From: Mycolicibacterium grossiae
GTDB taxonomy: Bacteria > Actinomycetota > Actinomycetes > Mycobacteriales > Mycobacteriaceae
Length of the DNA stretch: 64,000 nt
Assembly (NCBI RefSeq): GCF_008329645.1
Contig: NZ_CP043474.1
Span: 4,836,001-4,900,000 of the forward strand
Reading direction: 5' to 3'
The notes below the pieces were generated by a model. The model was not told the origin of the DNA. It made no database searches and worked only from the letters and a program-made list of their open reading frames with translations. How positions within the stretch are numbered: the stretch's first letter is position 1; every line of letters begins with the position of its first letter. Of the stretch, positions 59,567-64,000 are shown one piece after another. Both the position numbers and the translations under genes were made by a program.

Positions 59567-62241
59567 GCCAGACCGGCGAGGCGACCGGTGATTCGTTCGA
59601 CCTCTTCGGCGGCCACCCGGCTCCGGGCACGGATCTTCTCGACGACGGGTTCGGGCGCCTTGGCGAGGAACGCCTCGTTGCCGAGCTTTGCGGTGGTCTG
59701 CGCGAGTTCCTTCTCGGCTGCGGCGAGGTCCTTCTCGAGGCGGCGACGCTCGGCGGCGACGTCGACGGTGCCGGAGGTGTCCAGTTCGACCACCACGGTG
59801 GCGCCCGACAGCCGGACCTCCACCGATGCCGACGGCGTGAATCCGTCCGCCGGCTCGGTGAGCCAGGCCAGCGACGCCACCGCGCTCACCTGAGTGGAGA
59901 GGTCGGCCTCGGCGATGCCGACGAGGCGCGCCGGCACCCGCTGCCGGTCGTTGAGGCCCTGGTCGCTGCGGAAGCGGCGCACCTCGGTCACCAGTCGCTG
60001 CATGTCCGAGATGCGCTGTGCCGCAACGCCGTCGAGCGCGATGCCGGACGCGGTCGGCCAGTCGGCCACCACCAGCGACGCCGCCGCGCCCGTCGTTCCG
60101 GTCAACGTCTTCCACAGCGTCTCGGTGACGAACGGCATCACCGGATGCAGCAGCTTGAGCAGCGCGTCCAGCACCGCCGCGAGCACCGCGTTGGTCGGAC
60201 CATCCGGCCGCTCATTCAGCTGCACCTTCGCCAATTCCAGGTACCAGTCGCAGAATTCGTCCCAGGCGAAGTGGTAGAGCGCCTCGCAGGCGCGGCTGAA
60301 CTCGTAGGCGTCGAAGGCCGCGTCCACCTCGGCGCGCACCTCGTCGAGGCGGCCCAGGATCCAGCGGTCGGCGTCGGTGAGGTCCTCGAGGCCCGGCAGG
60401 TCGGCCGGGGCGGCGCCGTTCATCAGCGCGAAGCGGGTGGCGTTGAACAGTTTCGTGGCGAAGTTGCGTGACGCGCGGGCGTGGTCCTCGCCGATGGACA
60501 GGTCGCCACCGGGACTGGCGCCGCGGGCGAGGGTGAAGCGCAGGGCGTCGGCGCCGAACTGCTCCACCCAGTCCAGCGGGTCGATGCCGTTGCCCTTCGA
60601 CTTGCTCATCTTGCGGCCGTGCTCGTCGCGGATCAGGCCGTGCAGGAAGACGTTCTCGAACGGGACCGGCGCGCTGCGTTGCCCGCCGTTGGTGATGGCC
60701 GGGTCGTCGGCGACGAAGGTGCCGAACATCATCATCCGCGCCACCCAGAAGAAGATGATGTCGTAGCCGGTGACCAGCACCGTGGTGGGATAGAAGTTCT
60801 CGAGTTCGGGCGTGCGATCGGGCCAGCCCATCGTGGAGAACGGCCACAGCGCCGAGGAGAACCAGGTGTCCAGGACGTCGGGGTCCTGCACCCAGCCCTC
60901 CGGCGGGGTCTCGTCGGGGCCGACGCAGACCTTCTCGCCGTTCGGACCGTGCCAGATCGGGATGCGATGGCCCCACCACAGCTGCCGCGAGATGGTCCAG
61001 TCGTGCATGTCGTCGACCCAGGCGAACCAGCGCGACTCCAGGCTCTTCGGATGAATGACGGTGTCGCCGTTGCGGACTGCGTCACCGGCGGCCTTCGCCA
61101 GCGTTTCCACCTTGACGAACCACTGCAGCGACAGCCGCGGTTCGACCGGCTCGCCACTGCGCTCGGAGTGGCCGACGCTGTGCAGGTACGGGCGCTTCTC
61201 GGCGACCACGCGGCCCTCGGCCGCGAGCGCTTCACGCACCGCCACCCGCGCGTCGAAGCGGTCCATGCCGTCGAATCGCGTTCCGGTGCCGGCGATTCGG
61301 CCCCTGGTGTCCAGGATCGTCGGCATCGGCAGGTCGTGGCGCAGGCCGATCTCGAAGTCGTTGGGGTCGTGTGCGGGAGTGACCTTGACGGCGCCGGTGC
61401 CGAATTCCGGGTCGACGTGCTCGTCGGCGACGATGACCACCTCGGTGTCGAGGAAGGGATGCGGCAGACGCTGGCCGACCAGGTGGCGGTAGCGGTCGTC
61501 GTCGGGGTGCACCGCGATCGCGGTGTCGCCGAGCATGGTCTCCATGCGGGTGGTGGCCACCACGATGTGCGGTTCGTCGTCGTTCATCGAACCGTAGCGG
61601 AAGGAGACCAGCTCGCCTTCCACGTCGGAGTACTTGACCTCCAGGTCGGAGATGGCGGTCTCGAGCACCGGCGACCAGTTGACGAGCCGCTCGGCCTGGT
61701 AGATCAGGCCGGCGTCGTAGAGCCGCTTGAAGATGGCGCGCACGGCCCGCGACAGACCGTCGTCCATGGTGAACCGGTCGCGGCTCCAGTCCACGCCGTC
61801 GCCGAGGCGGCGCATCTGCGCGCCGATGGTGCCGCCGGATTCGCGCTTCCAGTCCCACACCTTGTCCACGAACGCCTCGCGGCCGAGGTCCTCCTTGGTG
61901 GTGCCTTCGGCGGCGAGCTGCTTCTCCACCAGGCTCTGCGTCGCGATGCCCGCGTGGTCCATGCCGGGCAGCCAGAGCACCTCGTACCCCTGCATCCGCT
62001 TGCGGCGCGTGAGCACGTCCATCAGCGTGTGGTCGAGTGCGTGCCCCATGTGCAGGCTGCCGGTCACGTTGGGCGGCGGCAGCACGATGGAGTAGCCCGG
62101 CTTGGTACTGGCCGGATCGGCGGTGAAGTACCCGGCGTCGACCCAGCCCTGGTACAGCTCGGCCTCTACCTCGCTCGGATCCCACGACTTCGGCAGGGCC
62201 GAGGCCCCGGTGTTCTCGGCGGGTGTGGAGGTAGCAGTCAC
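59563..62241 (-). CDS. valS: Valyl-tRNA synthetase
   Basis: An 892-residue class Ia synthetase. The ATP-binding motifs are PPNVTGSLHMGHAL (HIGH type, near 53) and GRKMSKSKGNGIDP (KMSKS). The editing domain lies between them, and a C-terminal coiled coil (ERRRLEKDLAAAEKELAQT) is present. The GTG start at 62239-62241 opens the valS-folC-DUF4233-ndk operon. It lies 45 bases after the enoyl-reductase-like gene; no T-box or other leader element is evident. Confidence 0.98.
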   Translation of the reverse strand: MTATSTPAENTGASALPKSWDPSEVEAELYQGWVDAGYFTADPASTKPGYSIVLPPPNVTGSLHMGHALDHTLMDVLTRRKRMQGYEVLWLPGMDHAGIATQSLVEKQLAAEGTTKEDLGREAFVDKVWDWKRESGGTIGAQMRRLGDGVDWSRDRFTMDDGLSRAVRAIFKRLYDAGLIYQAERLVNWSPVLETAISDLEVKYSDVEGELVSFRYGSMNDDEPHIVVATTRMETMLGDTAIAVHPDDDRYRHLVGQRLPHPFLDTEVVIVADEHVDPEFGTGAVKVTPAHDPNDFEIGLRHDLPMPTILDTRGRIAGTGTRFDGMDRFDARVAVREALAAEGRVVAEKRPYLHSVGHSERSGEPVEPRLSLQWFVKVETLAKAAGDAVRNGDTVIHPKSLESRWFAWVDDMHDWTISRQLWWGHRIPIWHGPNGEKVCVGPDETPPEGWVQDPDVLDTWFSSALWPFSTMGWPDRTPELENFYPTTVLVTGYDIIFFWVARMMMFGTFVADDPAITNGGQRSAPVPFENVFLHGLIRDEHGRKMSKSKGNGIDPLDWVEQFGADALRFTLARGASPGGDLSIGEDHARASRNFATKLFNATRFALMNGAAPADLPGLEDLTDADRWILGRLDEVRAEVDAAFDAYEFSRACEALYHFAWDEFCDWYLELAKVQLNERPDGPTNAVLAAVLDALLKLLHPVMPFVTETLWKTLTGTTGAAASLVVADWPTASGIALDGVAAQRISDMQRLVTEVRRFRSDQGLNDRQRVPARLVGIAEADLSTQVSAVASLAWLTEPADGFTPSASVEVRLSGATVVVELDTSGTVDVAAERRRLEKDLAAAEKELAQTTAKLGNEAFLAKAPEPVVEKIRARSRVAAEEVERITGRLAGLA

Positions 62242-62286
62242 CCAAGCATTCTAGGAAGTGGCCGGTCGACGCCGCGAAAGCCCCCG

Positions 62287-63543
62287 TCAGGCCAGTCGCT
62301 CGGTCTCCAGGGTCACGCCGGCGCGGCGCAGCCGGTGCAGCAGCGCGTCGCCGAGGCTCGCCGCGGGCGTCAGGACGCCATGCAGATCCGACAGCTCCTC
62401 GCGGTCGACGGCGAGGGTGAGCCCGCATTCGCCGAGCAGCACGGCGGTCGCCTTGTAGCCCGGATCGCCCTGCTGCGACATCGTCGTGCGGTAGCGCGCA
62501 CCGGTCGTCGTCGTGGTGTAGGTCTCGACGGTGTAGTGGCCGCGCTCCCGGGTCCGCTCGCTGGGACCGGTGCCCGGCTTGGGCAGGATGCGCTCGACGA
62601 GTCCGCGCGGGACCTTGTCGAAGTAGCGGCTGCCGAGACCGAGCACGGCGACGTTGGCCGCCGTGGTGACGGCCGACGCGACGGGCGCGAGCACCGAGGA
62701 CCCGGTGCTCATCGCCTCGGCGTAGCGGAAGGTGCGTCCGTAGGACCAGTCCAGCAGCGCGTTGCTTCGACGCACGATCCGGGAGTTCGGCGCCCCCATC
62801 GCGAACGCCGCGGTCCACACGCCGTCGAGTTCGGGAGCGATCTCGCGGCCGCGTCGCCACGGGGTGTCGGACTGCGGGCCGAGATCGGGTTCGGCAGCGC
62901 GGTCGGTGGTCAGCGTGTACGGATCGGACATCTCCCGGCGGGCGTCCGGGTCGGCCGACGAGGTGGCCAGCACCTCGATCATCGAGGCGAGCGTGCCGCC
63001 CGAGACGCCGCCGGCGAAGCGGCGCACCACCATCGTCGTGTCACCGAGTTCCCCGGTGCCGTCCTGCTGCGCCTGCTTGTACAGGGCGTAGACCGTGAGA
63101 TCCGACGGCACGGAGTCGAATCCGCAGGAGTGCACGATCCGTGCGCCGTTGTCCGCGGCCTGCTCGTGATACGTGTCGATGCTCTGCCGGATGAACATGG
63201 TCTCGCCGGTCAGGTCGGCGTAGTCGGTGCCCGCAGCGGCGCACGCGGCCACCAGCGGCAGACCGTACTTCGTGTAGGGACCCACGGTGGTCACCACGAC
63301 GCGCGTGCGCGCGGCCATGTCGTTGAGCTGTGACGGCTGCCCGGCGTCGGCCTCGATGAGCGGCCACTCGCGGGCGACGTCGCCCAGCGAGTCGCGTACC
63401 GCGCGCAGCTTGCCGACCGACCGGCCGGCCAGCGCGATCCGCGCGTCGCCTCCGGACCGGGCCAGGTACTCCGCGGTCAACTTCCCGACGAATCCGGTCG
63501 CGCCGTACAGGACGACGTCGAACTCACGCTGCTCTGCGGCCAT
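62287..63543 (-). CDS. Saccharopine dehydrogenase-like / trans-acting enoyl reductase family protein (Rv2449c type)
   Basis: A 418-residue protein with an N-terminal Rossmann fold, DVVLYGATGFVGKLTAEYLA, read as VVLYGATGFVGKLTAEYL. It resembles the mycobacterial saccharopine-dehydrogenase-like family that includes the trans-acting enoyl reductase of phthiocerol synthesis (Rv2953). It is not lysine-pathway saccharopine dehydrogenase. Conserved parts include HSCGFDSVPSDLTVYAL and RRFAGGVSGGTLASM. The substrate is unknown; lipid or polyketide reduction is inferred. It precedes valS on the same strand. Confidence 0.88.
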   Translation of the reverse strand: MAAEQREFDVVLYGATGFVGKLTAEYLARSGGDARIALAGRSVGKLRAVRDSLGDVAREWPLIEADAGQPSQLNDMAARTRVVVTTVGPYTKYGLPLVAACAAAGTDYADLTGETMFIRQSIDTYHEQAADNGARIVHSCGFDSVPSDLTVYALYKQAQQDGTGELGDTTMVVRRFAGGVSGGTLASMIEVLATSSADPDARREMSDPYTLTTDRAAEPDLGPQSDTPWRRGREIAPELDGVWTAAFAMGAPNSRIVRRSNALLDWSYGRTFRYAEAMSTGSSVLAPVASAVTTAANVAVLGLGSRYFDKVPRGLVERILPKPGTGPSERTRERGHYTVETYTTTTTGARYRTTMSQQGDPGYKATAVLLGECGLTLAVDREELSDLHGVLTPAASLGDALLHRLRRAGVTLETERLA

Positions 63544-63562
63544 GCCCCCAACCTACCGGTGG

Positions 63563-64000
63563 TCAGCCGAGCAGCTCGGGCGTCTCCTCCTCGTGGCCGA
63601 GGACGTGCACGCCGAGGAAGGACGCGACGACCTGGTACCAGAGCTTCGCGTGCTGCGGCGCGGTCACCCAGTGCCCTTCGTTCGGGAAGTAGAGGAAGCG
63701 GTGCGGGCTGGTGCCGTCGGCGCCCGCGGGCAGCGCCGACGCGGACAGCAGTTCGTACCAGAGTCGCAGGCCTTCCCCGATCGGCACGCGGTAGTCCTTG
63801 TCGCCGTGGATGACGAGCATCGGCGTGCGGATGCGGTCGACGTGCCGGTGCGGCGAGTTGCCTGCCGTCATCTCCTCGGTCATCTCCCGTGCCCACCAGT
63901 ACGCCCCGTCGGTGGTGTGGCCGAACTGGTCGAGTGCCCACAGGCTGGCGTGGGTGACGATCGCGCGGAAGCGGTCGGTGTGGCCGGCGATCCAGTTGGC
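63563..64000 (-). CDS. S9-family prolyl oligopeptidase-like hydrolase, C-terminal part
   Basis: The last 145 residues of an alpha/beta-hydrolase of the S9 (acylaminoacyl/prolyl oligopeptidase) family; the 5' end lies beyond the window. The visible part includes NWIAGHTDRFRAIVTHAS just after where the nucleophile serine loop should be, then the catalytic aspartate in PMLVIHGDKDYRVP and histidine in FPNEGHWVTAP. It probably cleaves short peptides or acyl-amino acids in the cytoplasm. It lies 19 bases before the enoyl-reductase-like gene on the same strand. Confidence 0.85.
   Translation of the reverse strand, partial: ANWIAGHTDRFRAIVTHASLWALDQFGHTTDGAYWWAREMTEEMTAGNSPHRHVDRIRTPMLVIHGDKDYRVPIGEGLRLWYELLSASALPAGADGTSPHRFLYFPNEGHWVTAPQHAKLWYQVVASFLGVHVLGHEEETPELLG

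Noticed and set aside
60481..63333. A 950-codon open frame on the plus strand
   Set aside because: It is antisense to valS and the enoyl-reductase-like gene and lacks recognisable motifs.

Overview
The window is GC-rich actinobacterial DNA with dense minus-strand gene runs, many GTG starts and GTGA/ATGA overlaps. Its gene order matches, from memory, the Mycobacterium tuberculosis Rv2402-Rv2449c region: GH15 trehalase-like enzyme, lppR, lepA, MazF-like protein, CBS protein, RNase Z-like protein, transglutaminase / alpha-E / ATP-grasp, rpsT, holA, comEC/comEA, degV-octT-gpgP-rsfS-nadD, VWA-MoxR, proA, rbsK, nadE, proB-obg-rpmA-rplU, rne, ndk-folC-valS and an enoyl-reductase-like protein. Mycobacterial genes such as gpgP, octT and lppR, the lack of PE/PPE and insertion-sequence genes, and the large metabolic additions suggest a rapidly growing environmental Mycobacterium (Mycolicibacterium).

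Layout. 1-2500: GH15 enzyme and a stand-alone ANTAR protein. 2513-2800: three imperfect palindromes (repeat locus A). 2827-8061: first organosulfur-type island (SfnB/DszC-like flavoenzyme, tandem GNAT, APC permease, DszA/NtaA-like monooxygenase). 8191-11725: tiny membrane peptide with a good terminator, lppR, lepA, MazF-like gene. 11733-24899: second island. This holds a minus-strand operon of peptide-type ABC transporter, DszA/NtaA-like monooxygenase and SfnB-like flavoenzyme; a GNAT gene; repeat locus B (four palindromes in a 174-bp tandem duplication); and a plus-strand MetNIQ-like ABC transporter with a third monooxygenase. 24896-33643: conserved housekeeping and competence-like genes. 33705-35994: a 4 x 18-bp minisatellite, RidA, a dihydrodipicolinate-reductase-like gene and a maleylpyruvate-isomerase-like gene. 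36003-47696: conserved core (glucosylglycerate/methylglucose lipopolysaccharide genes, NAD synthesis, ribosome silencing, proline synthesis). 47786-50583: sirtuin, cytochrome P450 and TetR. 50580-62241: proB to valS. 62287-64000: enoyl-reductase-like protein and the C-terminus of an S9 peptidase.

How the genes work together. The islands look like a sulfur-scavenging (or related C-S/C-N cleaving) system. Two ABC importers and one permease could bring in organic sulfur or amine compounds. Three bacterial-luciferase-like FMN monooxygenases and two acyl-CoA-dehydrogenase-like oxygenases could desulfurize them. No flavin reductase is present, so reduced flavin must come from elsewhere. Most genes inside each operon overlap by four bases, so subunit supply is probably translationally coupled.

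The least explained signals are the seven same-orientation palindromes beside the two islands, with a fixed left/right arm asymmetry; the 40-residue membrane peptide; the minisatellite; the repeat-bearing, strongly acidic RNase E; and several clear dyads that look like operators. Family assignments rest on motifs read by eye and remembered homologues; no database search was run.
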